Origin: Hsuehochloa calcarea
Taxonomy: Eukaryota > Streptophyta > Magnoliopsida > Poales > Poaceae
DNA length: 64,000 bases
Direction: 5' to 3'
Assembly: GCA_036346395.1 (NCBI GenBank)
Contig: CM070599.1
Location: 20,389,232-20,453,231, forward strand
Shown: positions 45,609-57,600 of the stretch, one piece after another
Numbering within the stretch: position 1 is the first letter of the stretch
How the letters are laid out: every line of letters begins with the position of its first letter
Notes under the pieces: model-generated
What the model saw: the letters and a program-made list of their open reading frames with translations, nothing else
Database searches by the model: none
What the model was told of the DNA's origin: nothing
Program-made: the position numbers and the translations under genes

Positions 45609-48600
45609 GTATGTAGACTGCGCCCAACCCTTGTGCTACTTGCAGCTTACACAACCAAATGAGTGCCCCGTCGTTTTTTCTTGTATGCGTGTTAGGAACT
45701 TTGAATATATGAACTTGAGATTGTAGGTCAGCAGTGCGTGCTTTTCTATTTATGGTATAACAATAGGGTTGGGTTGTTGTTGTCCTGGTAGGAGTGGTTG
45801 GTTAGCGAATTTTGGTCCTGAGCAGCTTGCCTGCGCAGCAGTCTTTCATTCTTTCTTCTTCGGTAAGACCTTGCGTCTATTGACTGTAATTTAGGGCGTG
45901 AGTGAGTGTTTGGCAAGAGTGGAGATTGAGGGAAATTTAGTGTGCCATGAGATACTATTCAACAGAAGCAGTTATTACGTTCTAGAACTTATTGGTGTTC
46001 AGTAAAATGGGGCGTTTAGCTACATGCTACCCTAAAATTTATGGTTCAGTGAAAATTCCACTCCATGTAAGCCCAGGTCCCATTTGTCATACAGTGGGTG
46101 ACATTTTACTGAACCGCAAAATTTCGCAGTTGCATTGAACTAAAATTCCCACGGTAAAATGCTTGTATTTGTCAAACTATGGTGTGAATCTGAATCTATG
46201 GATCTTATACTAGCCTTTGAAATCACGATCCATTGTGAAGAAATGGGACTCTTAACTTTGCTTGTATTGAATTTTGTGGATGTGTGTGAATCGATGTGAA
46301 ACTGGAGAATTTTGATGTAGTGCTGTTTATTTGTTTGGATTACCAGCAAGTTTGGCCCATCCTAGAATAAACCACCAAAATTGATTTCTTCTCTGAAATC
46401 ATGGATGCTTGATATTTGATGTTTGTCTTTCCAATCATATAACACCGAGAAGACATAATTCACAGTGAGCGTACTGTGATTGGGTTATGCCTAGTGTATG
46501 AATCGAGTAGAAATGGGAAAAATGTGATGTTGTATTGTGGGACTGCTGTTTTGTTGGTGTCTTGGTGAGCATACTGTGATTGAATGCTGTGTAGTGTATG
46601 AAATAAGTAGAAATGGGATAATTCATAATTGTTATGTGGTGTACTACTGTACTGGTGTTGCGATACTATTGTTTTTTTGTTCTAAAGTGTCAGCAACTCA
46701 GAAAGTTTTGTTGATCAAGAAAGTATAAACCGCCAAAAGTGAAATATTGAATGCAAATATATTTAGACCTACTCCCTCCGTTCCCAAATATATGTCATTC
46801 TAGCTTTCAAATTTATTCCTCAATATATGTCATTCTACACTTTCGAGGTAACTTTTACATTTTTTTCCTTTGCATACCTCACTCATTCCTATTTCACGGT
46901 CAATTACTACAGTGAACTACTGAACTAGAGTACACACAACATCCAAGAGCAATAAGTGACCAAATAAAGGAGGGCAAGATGGTCTTTTGTATATATGCCT
47001 TGGTTGTTGTGCAAAATCCTAGAATGACATCTATTCAGGAACGGAGGGAGTGGTATTTAGTGTATATGAAACAAATCAGCCTGTGGACTCTCCCTTTGTC
47101 TTGCTTTCCTCTTGTGGCTGAGCAGAACCCTCTCAATGCTTTGTACTAGTGATTCCTAAATAATGGTTCTGCGTACATTCTTGCTTTCGAAACCTTCAAC
47201 TTTAATATGCTGTGTTTACAATTTCTATGTTATTCTTGCAAGCATTTGTACTGACAAACTTGTAGAATCAGGCTAAATCTCATGGTCTTTTGCTGTTCAA
47301 TACCTTGAGATGAGAGCTGGGTAGTAATATGACCATATTGTTCTTATTTTAGTAGGTTATCAAATCAAAGCATCTTGGAATCAGATAGCAATTTATTATC
47401 TGCAAATCTTGAAAACAGTGGAGTGATACAAGTAATCACACGATATATTATTTTGATTGACATCCAAGTTAACATGCTATGGTATCAACTAAAGTTTATG
47501 GCTCTTCAAAACCTTGAACTTTTAGTGGCCCGATCACACAATTTCTATTATTTCTAGTTATTAGTGACATTTGAACATAATTTGCTACTAAATGAAAATT
47601 TCAAAATCAACATTAATAGCCATTAGATTAAGCTCCTGTCTCGTGGAGTTTTCTTTTGCCTAAAAGGGGGACATTTTGCTTTCTTTGGAGTGAAATTTGG
47701 TGTGCTGATCATGATAAAATGTCTAAAATGGATATGACCTTACTTTATAATATTGACTTTAATCTTAGCAGATTTGATGCACTGAGAAAGTTAGTAGCAA
47801 GGTTAGTAAAGTGTCGCCTAAGTGTGCCAAGAAAGGGTATGGTGTCCACCTCAGGCCCAAGGTGTCCCGTGGCGTCGCTGAGGCGACGTATGGCGTTGGG
47901 GAAGGCTGAGGCGGGCGCCATAGGCATGGTTTAGCGGGAGATTAGGAGAGGGGGGCTAGCGGGGAAAATTGAAGGAGAGGAGAACCTGTCGCGTCTCGCG
48001 TGAACCTTGAAGCCGAACCCTAGCGCTGCTCCATCCCCGTCACGGCGTTGCCCTCTCCGCCGTGCTCCAGATCCAGGCACTCCACCCTCTCGGCCTCTGC
48101 TGCCCCCTCCATCCCGGCCCCCCCTCCACCCCGAGCCCTGGACGGTCGGGAGGGAGGGGGCGACGGGAGGCTGGGTCGCTGGGAGGGAGGATGGGGAGGC
48201 AGGGAGGGAGGCGGAGCGGCAGATGGTTACGGGTTTGCCAATGTGCTCTGCATTTATGCTCTGCGTGTGGCCGTGTGCTCTGCACTGCTAATTTGCTACT
48301 GTGTTGAACTTGCATTTATTGTGCTGATCTTCTGTGGCTATTCATGGCTACTGTGTTGATCTTCTGTGGCTATTTGTTGGATTCCTATATTGCCTAAGGC
48401 TAAGATGTATTCTCCATCTCTTGTGTATGGCGTTGCTGCGTTGCCTTGCCGTGCGCCTTAAACGCTTTGGTGCTAAAAAGGTGGTGAGTCACCTCGCCTT
48501 ATCGCTTTAATAACCTTGGTGAGAAGGTAGCTTGTCCTCTGAACCTCTGCTCAATTAAGACAGCTTTATAAGCAAAATCAGTTATTAAGAGTGTATACTT

Positions 48601-51600
48601 AACCAGGACCAACTTTACCTGCTTAATTTGTCATGAATCATGATTAGTTGCATGATCATGTTTTACAGCTAGGTTCTGAAATGACCAAAGACCTGATAGT
48701 ACTTAGTGGCAGTACTGATTCCGTACTGATTACCCATCATAATCTGTCCTGAATTGATTGAAACAGTGTCGTAGGACATGTAGGCAGCTCGTGACTCTGT
48801 AGGAAACCAGTCAAACTGGCTAATTTAGTGTGAAATTCGGCAATTCTAATTTACCCTGTTCTTAACTTAATGTGTTTTAACTGTGTGAATAGTGTAAAAC
48901 GCTAGTTGTTAATGTGGATCATTCATAACCCATAGTTACTTGGTGTTCCTATTGTCTAGCTGCTAAACTGGTCAGTTTCTAGAAAACCTGTTAGTTGTTG
49001 AATTTCCAGATATTACCAGCTGCTAAATTGTCAAGATTATTGTAAAGCTGTTAATGTGTCTTTGTTGATTACTCTAAATGAACGTTCAATGCTTTGTTAT
49101 TAACATGCATGAGATGTTTTATAACTACTCATGAACATTATCGTCTAATTCTTGAGCTTTCTCATCTAATGTTAGTTTGGTAAAAACCAAGTAAACTGAA
49201 CTGAAATTATTTCAGTTCATGTGGTTTAAAACCGAATTCAGTTGGACTGAATGGTCTAAATAATGGCCAATCTTATGTCATATTATGTTTTCTTTCAATT
49301 GGTTATCTGCTCTATTATGGCATTGGTCTGTCCTGCTTGCAGTGTTGGTCACAACAATGATGATTTTGTCATCTCTTTTCAGTGTACTAACTTTTGTCTG
49401 TTGATTACAGACTGAGTGGACATGGGAAGAGGATTACTCTACTAACTCTTGTCTGTTAATTACAGACTGAGTGGACAAGGGAAGAGGATGAGAAGCTACT
49501 GCATCTTGCTAAACTCATGCCTACTCAGTGGAGGACAATTGCACCTATTGTAGGTCGAACACCATCTCAGTGCCTTGAGCGATATGAAAAACTACTTGAT
49601 GCTGCCTGTGCGAAGGATGAAAATTATGAGCCTAATGATGACCCAAGGAAGTTGCGGCCTGGTGAGATTGATCCAAACCCTGAGTCAAAACCTGCACGTC
49701 CTGATCCTGTTGATATGGATGAAGATGAAAAGGAGATGCTTTCTGAGGCAAGGGCTCGCTTAGCTAACACCAGGGGCAAAAAGGCAAAACGGAAGGCACG
49801 AGAGAAACAACTTGAAGAGGCGAGGCGACTTGCCTCACTGCAAAAAAGGAGAGAATTGAAGGCGGCTGGTATTGATACACGACAGAGGAGGAGAAAGAGA
49901 AAGGGGATCGATTATAATGCTGAGATCGCTTTTGAAAAGAGACCACCTCCTGGATTTTATGATACGGTTGGTGAGGACAGGCCACTCGAGCATGTACAGT
50001 TTCCAACTACTATTGAGGAGCTCGAAGGGAAGAGAAGAGTGGACATAGAAGCACAATTGAGAAAGCAAGACATTGCCAGGAACAGGATTCTGCAGAGGCA
50101 GGATGCCCCTGCTGCAATAATGCAAGCGAATAAACTCAATGACCCAGAAGCTGTCACAAAGAGGTCCAAACTAATGCTTCCGCCACCCCAAATTTCCGAT
50201 CATGAGTTGGAGGAGATAGCAAAAATGGGTAATGCCGGCGATCCTGCTCTAGCTGAGGAGCTTGGCGAAGGAAGTACTGCCACAAGAACCTTGCTTGCTA
50301 GCTACTCCCAGACTCCAAGACTTGGTATGACACCATTGCGAACTCCACAACGAACTCCAGCTGGGAAGGGTGATGCTATTATGATGGAGGCAGAAAATCT
50401 TGCACGCCTAAGGGAATCACAAACACCTCTTTTAGGAGGGGATAACCCAGAGCTTCATCCATCTGATTTCTCTGGTGTCACGCCACGTAAGAAGGAGATA
50501 CAGACTCCAAATCCCATGGCAACACCTTTGGCAAGCCCGGCCCCTGGTGTTACCCCAAGGATTGGTATGACACCCTCCAGAGATGGAAATTGCTTTGGTT
50601 TAACCCCAAAAAGTACTCCTTTTCGGGATGAGCTTCGCATTAATGAAGAAGTGGAAATGCAGGACAGCGCTAAGCATGAGCTTCGTAGGCAAGCTGAATT
50701 AAGAAGCAGCCTGCGATCTGGATTTGCTTCTATTCCACAGCCTAAGAATGAGTATCAGATAGTTATGCCACCCATCACAGAGGAGAAGGAAGCAGCTGAA
50801 GAGAAAATTGAAGAGGATATGTCAGATAGGCTAGCACGAGAGAGGGCTGAGGAACAAGCAAGGCAGGAGGTGTTGCTCAGAAAGAGATCCAAAGTGTTGC
50901 AGAGGAGTTTGCCTAGGCCACCTTCTGCTTCAGCAGAGATTCTCCGACAATCTCTGATTAAAGGAGGTGAAAGTAGAAGCAGAATCACCTTTGTGCCTCC
51001 TACGTCAGTTGAACAAGCTGATGAACTAATAAATGGGGAGCTCGTTAGGCTCCTTGAGCATGATAACACTAAATATCCTCTTGATGAAAAAGCTCAGAAA
51101 GAGAAAAAGAAAGGAAAAGCGTCCTGAAAATGGGGCAGCTTTTGTCCCTGAAATTGAAGATTTTGATGAGGATGAACTAAACGAGGTACGCTTTTTTTTC
51201 TTCTACCATATTGGTATTTGACGATGAACCGTGTCTCCAGTTTGCTGTTAACTTCTACTTCAAATTTACTGTTAGACTGTATGTATAGGTTATCAGTAAT
51301 AACTTGAAATCCTGTAAGCATTTCATTGATCACTGTCTGTACTTCATTGAGGAACAAGATAATGTGATATATGTATATATATAGCTTATGGTGTTCTTTG
51401 CATGTTGATCAATCTTGTACAAAATGTTATATTGGCCTTTTGGCCTATTAGAATAGATAATATCCCATTCCAACATGGTATCAGAGCAAGGTTAAGGTTA
51501 GGGTTTTGCCGCCGCCGCTGTGCCGCTGCTTCGGCCGCCGCCGCCACTGCAGCTCCTCCCCGCAGCTAGATCTGGGATGGCTGCCCCTGACACCATCGTT

Positions 51601-54600
51601 TCTTTTCGCGCTGTCCCGACTACCACCACTCGGGATCCTCTCCCCGACGCTGCCCAGGACCTCCCATCTTGACGCCGCCGTCGGCAGCTGCCCCTGACAC
51701 CACCGGCTGCCGCCTGTGACACCGCCGAGCTAGTCGCTGAAGTAAGCAGAGCCTCTGCTCTGTTTTCTTCGTTTCGGTGGAGCCGCTGGCTTCAGCTTTT
51801 CTTCGACTCCACTGATCTACCTGGAGCTGGCGGCTTCGGCTTCCCGATCTACGTGGAGCCGGGGTTTCAGCTTCAACTTCACCTCGGCTCCGGCTCTCTT
51901 TGGCTTTTGGCCTCTCTCGGCTCCCGATCCAGCTGGAGCGACTACTCGTGGCTTCCGCTTCTGAACACGCTGGAGCCACTACTCGTGGCTTCCGCTTCTA
52001 AACACGCTGACTCGACTCTGGACCCGGTTAAGTCATACTGATGGCTTCTACTGGAGGCTCCTTCGCCATCCTGCTCCCCCCAGTTCGGTTTGACGGGATG
52101 AACTTCCGGGAGTGGGTTGTGTTCACCTGAGGATTCATCTCCACAGCCAGTGTCTTCGGGGTCATTTCACCGGTGAGTGGCCTTGTCCGCCTCGTTCTAC
52201 GCCGCCAGTTCTGCTAGCTCTTGCTGGTGCAGAGCAGGCTATCTAAGAGGCCGCCAATGCTGCGCTAGAGGAGGCCCTGGAGCTATACCAGTCTGAGTTG
52301 CACGCCTACGAGACATGGCAGGATGTTGAAGCTTGTGGTACTGTCATCTTGGTGGGTAGCATGACTCTAGCCATCTCCATGGATGTGACTGAGCTGCTGA
52401 CGACGCAACTGATGTTGGAGCGTCTCTGAGCTCACTATCACCGACGAGTGATGCCATGTACCTCTCAATCGTGCATTGGGCGCATTCTCTTCAACAACTT
52501 GATGTCAGAGTTGGTGACTTTTATCAGCAGATGTCTGAGGTGTGGTGTTAGCTCGACTCTCTCGGGCTGGGTGTCTGTCGGACTTGTCCTTGCTGTGTGC
52601 GGTTCCACGCTCATCAGGAGACTGTCTCTACGACTTTCTAACGCGGCTCCGCCCTGAGTTTGAGACCGTGTGTGCTTAGTTCCTGACTCGCCACCCGCAC
52701 CCGACCTTGGTGGACGCTCTCACGAGTGTTTGTGTTGAGGAGGCTCGTCATCGCGACACGACTTAGATACATGTTGTCTTGTGTGCTTCAGCGCATGCTC
52801 CTTCGCCCGTTTCTTCAGCACCGACCGTGATCCCTCCAGCTCCCAGCGCACCAGTGGTTGCTGCCTCTACTGCGGGTCTCCATTGCACCTACTGCCAGCG
52901 TGACGGCCACCGGTATCAGGACTACTACAAGCGGAGGAGGGACCAGGGTCGCCGGAGTGGACGTACCCCGAAGGGCTCTAGAGGTTCCTCCCACTCAGGA
53001 GCCAACGTCTCTCACCAGGGCTCCTCTGGTGATGTCACACAACCGCTCCTCTCACTGCTCCAGTGTCTCGGTTTCGGCTTCTCAGACTCCTCGGGTTCTG
53101 CTCGTCTGGCTCTTGCCTCTCAGCAATGTTCCTCGCCTCCGCCTCCTCCCTCGTCAGGTACTTTGTTTCCGTGGATCTTGGACTCTGGTGGTTCCTTTCA
53201 CATGATACCAGATTCTACTAACCTCACTTCTGTGCGTCCTACAACTTTTTCTTCCACTGTTCAGACTACAGATGGTACCTCTCTTCCTGTTGTAGGCCGA
53301 GACACCCTTTCCACTTCTTATTTTCATGTTCTTGCAGTCTCTCATGTTCCTCAGCTTACTATGCAGTTTATGTCAGCTGGTCAGATTATTGATCACGACT
53401 GTCGTGTTGTTCTTGAGTCTGACTCTTGTTGTATTCAGGACCGCCGCACGGGGACTCTACTTGGTATTGACCCTCGGCGCCGTGATTCGCAGCGTCTTTG
53501 GGAGCTCGACTGGCTGCATCTTCCTTCCGCTGTCTCCACTAGCTAGTTAGCCACTACCACTACCTCTGGTCTTGCCTCGCCCTCCACTATTTCCTTCGCT
53601 CAGTGGCATCATCATCTGGGTCATATATGTGGATCGCGTATCGTCACTAGTAGGTTGTGGTGTTCTTGGATCTATTTCCGGGGACATCTCTTTACATTGT
53701 ATGGGTTGCAAGCTTGGCAAGCAGCTGCAGCTCCCCTGTCCCTTTAGTTTTTTTGTTTCTACTCGTCCTTTTGATCTTGTTCACTCCGATGTTTGGGGTC
53801 TGACTCCCTTCGTTTCGAAACGGGGTCATCGATACTATACAATTTTTATTGATGATTATTCTCATCATACTTGGATCTACTTCATGTCCTCTCGTAGTCA
53901 AGTTCTCTCTATTTATCATATATTCGCCACCGTGGTTCGCACCCAGTTTGATTCGGTCATTTGTGTGTTTCGTGCTGACTCTGCTGGCGAGTACATGTCT
54001 GCTGCTTTGCGTTGTTTTCTTGTTGAGCACGATACTCTTGTTCTGGTGCTTACGCTCAGAACGGTGTCTCTGAATGTAAGCATTGTCACTTGCTTGAGGC
54101 AGCTCGCGCTCTTATGCTCTCATGTTTGCCTCTTCTGTTCCACCTCACTTGCTGAGACTGTCTCCACTATTGCTTTCCTCATCAACATGCAGCCTTCCAC
54201 TGCTTTTCAGGGTTCTACTCCTGTTGAGTGCCTCTACGGTCGAGCTCCAGAGTATAGTCACCTTCGCAGTTTCGGCTGTCTGCTTCGTCCTTCTTCTACC
54301 TTGTGAGCGCACCAAGCTGACTGCTCAGTCAGTCGAGTGTATTTTTCTTGGCTATAGTCTTGAGCATAAAGGTTATCGTTGCTACAACCCTGCTGCTCGC
54401 AGGATGCGGATCTCTCGGGATGTCACTTTCGACGAGTCCCGACCTTACTACCCTCGTTCCCCCACTGCCAATTCAAATTCTCTTGTTGAGTCGATCTCCT
54501 TTTTGACTTTTTCCAACTCTCAGCTTCTCACTATTGTTTCGCTTTATTCTCCACCTTCTTCCATTCCCTCTCCTCCGGCTCCACCTATTCCTCCTTCGTC

Positions 54601-57600
54601 GGAGGTTCCTTTCCGCTCTTTTCTTGAGATTCCACCATTCCTTAGCACTACTCTCGCCGTCCTCGGCCTACTCTCCAGTTGAGCTTTTGTTTTTGTTGGG
54701 CCCTGTTCCCAGCTCTTCTTCTCCGTCCTTGTTGGGTCCTGCTCCGCCTTCTTCCAGATACGATCTTTGTAATCGCCACATTGTTAGGCCTTCTGAGCTC
54801 TACGGCTTTGCAGCTGTTATTCTTTTTGAGCCTACGACCTACCGTGAGACTGCTGCTCACCCTGAGTGGCAACTCACAATGTTTGAGGAGATTGCTGCCT
54901 TGGAGCGTACTGATACTTGGGATCTTATGTCCTTATCTGCGTGTCATTCCCATCACGTGTAAGTGGGTGTACAAGATTAAGATCCGCTCAAATGGTTCTC
55001 TTGAGCGTTACAAGACTCGTTTTGTAGCGCGTGGTTTTCAGCAGGAGCATGATCGTGACTACGATGAGACCTTCGCTCTTGTCGCCCACACGACCACTGT
55101 TCACACTCTCCTTGTTGTCGCCTCTGTTCGACAGTGGTCCATCTCTTAGTTGGACATCAAGAATGCCTTTCTCAATGGCGAGCTGCGTGAGGTCTACATG
55201 TAGCCGCCCCTGGGTATTTTGTCCCTGATGGTATGGTTTGTCGCTTTGTCGCTTTCTCTATGAGCTCAAACAAGCCCCTCGTGCTTGGTTTGATCGCTTC
55301 TCCTCTGTTGTCACTGCTGCCGGCTTCTCCGCTAGTGATCACGATCCTGCTCTCTTTGTATACCTTTCCTCGGGGTTGGACGCTCCTTTTATATCTTGAT
55401 GATATGATCATTACTGGAGATGACATTCATATATATAGCCTTTGTGAAGGAGTCTCAGTGAGCAGTTTTTGATGTCTGATTTGGGTCCTCTTCATTACTT
55501 TCTTGGGATGCTACTACCTCTCCCAGGAGAAGTACATGCAGAATATCATTGCTGGCGCTTGTCTGATTTGAAGCAATTATTGGTTTAGTTTAAATAGATA
55601 TCGCAACAGAGTTGAGAAGTTAAAAGGAAACAATGGAACCATAATGAGCACTATAAAGATCTGACAACGTATTTGGCATCACAGGAGCATGAACTGTATG
55701 AACTGTAGTGTTTTTTTTGGATAATTGTATGAAGTATCAGCTATAGTTGGACTTTGGATAGTCGGAACAAAAAGAATCATTCCATAGAGTTGTGTAGTGC
55801 CTTCTTGGGACTTTCACTAAATTAATATTGTTACCCTCAGATTTTCAAATGGTTGTTCCATCATTTCCTCAATGTCGTTCTTGATGACATATTGACATGC
55901 AAATTTGAATAGTAGTTGGTTAGGACCTTAGGGGTTTATATGAGCTCATTGCACATATTTTTCTCAGCTGTACTGGAAAAATGTTTCGCTACAGTTTACC
56001 CATATCTTCCCCCGATTCTTATAAAAGGTCCAACAAATTTTTTGCATCATGACATTTTGAAAACCGCACCTGATTTTATTTATGAAGTTATGTGTTGGTT
56101 TTATTTATTTATCGAATAAATCCTGTCCTGGATGTTCTCTCTTAATTTTGGTCGTAGTTCTTTGAACAGTTCTGTATGCTTAATCTAGTTGTGCAATGTT
56201 GGAAATTTATTCATATGGCCTCATTTCTTTGTTGGTAGGCAAGTTCTATGGTTGAGGAGGAGATTCAATATCTTCGTATGGCCATGGGGCATGAAAATGA
56301 ATCTTTTGAGGATTTTGTGAAAGCACACGATGCATGCCAAGAGGATCTTATGTTTTTTCCTCTACTAACAGCTATGGTCTTGCCAGTGTTGCTGGAAATG
56401 CTGACAAGATTGCTGCTTTGCAAAATGAATTTGAAATTGTGAAGAAGAGAATGGACGATGAAGCTAGGAAGGCTTCTCGGTTTGAGCAGAAGATCAGGCT
56501 TCTGACACAAGGATACCAGGTAAGCTGGGGATGATGCATCATTTGCACCGGAGTAGATCTATAATATTAACTGGAAACCTTTCCTTCCTTTAGGCAATAT
56601 GTCATACAGCATTGGCTATGTTAAAATGCTTTCTCTTTTATTTGGTTTACATACACTTCTTTATCACCTGTCCCATTTATTGGATGGAGAATGGACCCTG
56701 TGTGGAAGCCACCCCATAGTACGAAATAAAGACTATTGGGCTGCCCCAAACTAAAACTTATTGTATGCAAAAAAAAATAAAATAAATAAACTTCTATTTG
56801 GTCTTGTACTTCAAAATATTTGTGTTTTGCTTTTCACATGATATTGGATTTGTTCTGTTGAAATAAAATTGTACTGAATACTGATTTCTTGCTTTTCATG
56901 TCCTTTTGTAATGCTGATGTTTTGCTTTTAACTTGCTATTTGAATTGTTAGGTACGGGCTGGAAAATTGTTGTCACAGGTCCAAGACACATTCAAGCAGA
57001 TGGACACTGCAGCAACAGAACTTGAATGCTTCCAAGAACTACAGAAACAGGAACAGATGGCTGCTTCCTATCGTGTCAGAAATTTGACTGAAGAAGTGAA
57101 TAATCAGAAAGCATTAGAACGAATTCTCCAAAGCCGCTATGGTGATCTGTTGTCTGGTTACCAGAGGATCCAAGAACAGCTTGAGGGGCACAAGAGGCAA
57201 CTTACAATACAAGAGGAAATAGAAGCACAAAATCGCGCTCGGGCGGAGGAAGTTGTGGCACAGAATAGTGCTGTTGAGGATGAAAATGCAAGGAAGCATC
57301 ATAGTGCTGAAGAGGAAGTAGGACAGATGAATTGGGCCACTGATGAAGAAGCTGCAGGATGCAAACAAATCAATGAGGTTCAGATGGATGTGAACAATAG
57401 TAATGTGGATGGCGACTTCGTTGGTCCTATTCCTCCAGCACCAGATACTCAAGGGGATAGCAATGTGGCAGTGGCTTCAATTCAACAGCACGCTTCTAAC
57501 GCACAGAATGGTGACAACGCTACCACGGATGGATCTTGTGACAAGATTGATGCATCCAAATTAGGAGGTCAGGATAACAGCGATGGCAGCATGGCTGGTG

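Larger units (their letters stand above)
45609..49465 (+). other. CDC5 intron 1 (3.86 kb)
   Basis: GT donor at 45609, AG acceptor at 49465 with TACTAAC branch-like site at 49440-49446. It holds a ~100 bp tandem duplication (46465 onward), a Stowaway MITE, an inverted-repeat element at 47798-48518, and a duplicated acceptor. No other gene is supported; small frames in it have no protein features. Confidence 0.85.
51363..55562 (+). mobile_element. Ty1/copia element, 3'-truncated, inside CDC5 intron 2
   Basis: At 51475 TGGTATCAGAGCAAGG is a perfect initiator Met-tRNA primer site directly after CATTCCAACA, a typical LTR end. The 5' LTR seems short (about 51363-51474, ~110 bp; the left end is inferred). 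Gag, protease, integrase and the first part of RT follow on +, the same strand as CDC5. The sequence stops in the RT around 55562 (YFLGMLLPLSQEKYMQN) with no RNase H or 3' LTR, so the element is truncated. Confidence 0.8.
51186..56238 (+). other. CDC5 intron 2 (5.05 kb), enlarged by a copia element
   Basis: GT donor at 51186, AG acceptor at 56238. Copia-derived sequence occupies about 51363-55562. Remaining intron sequence (51186-51362 and 55563-56238) is AT-rich with no gene. Confidence 0.85.
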
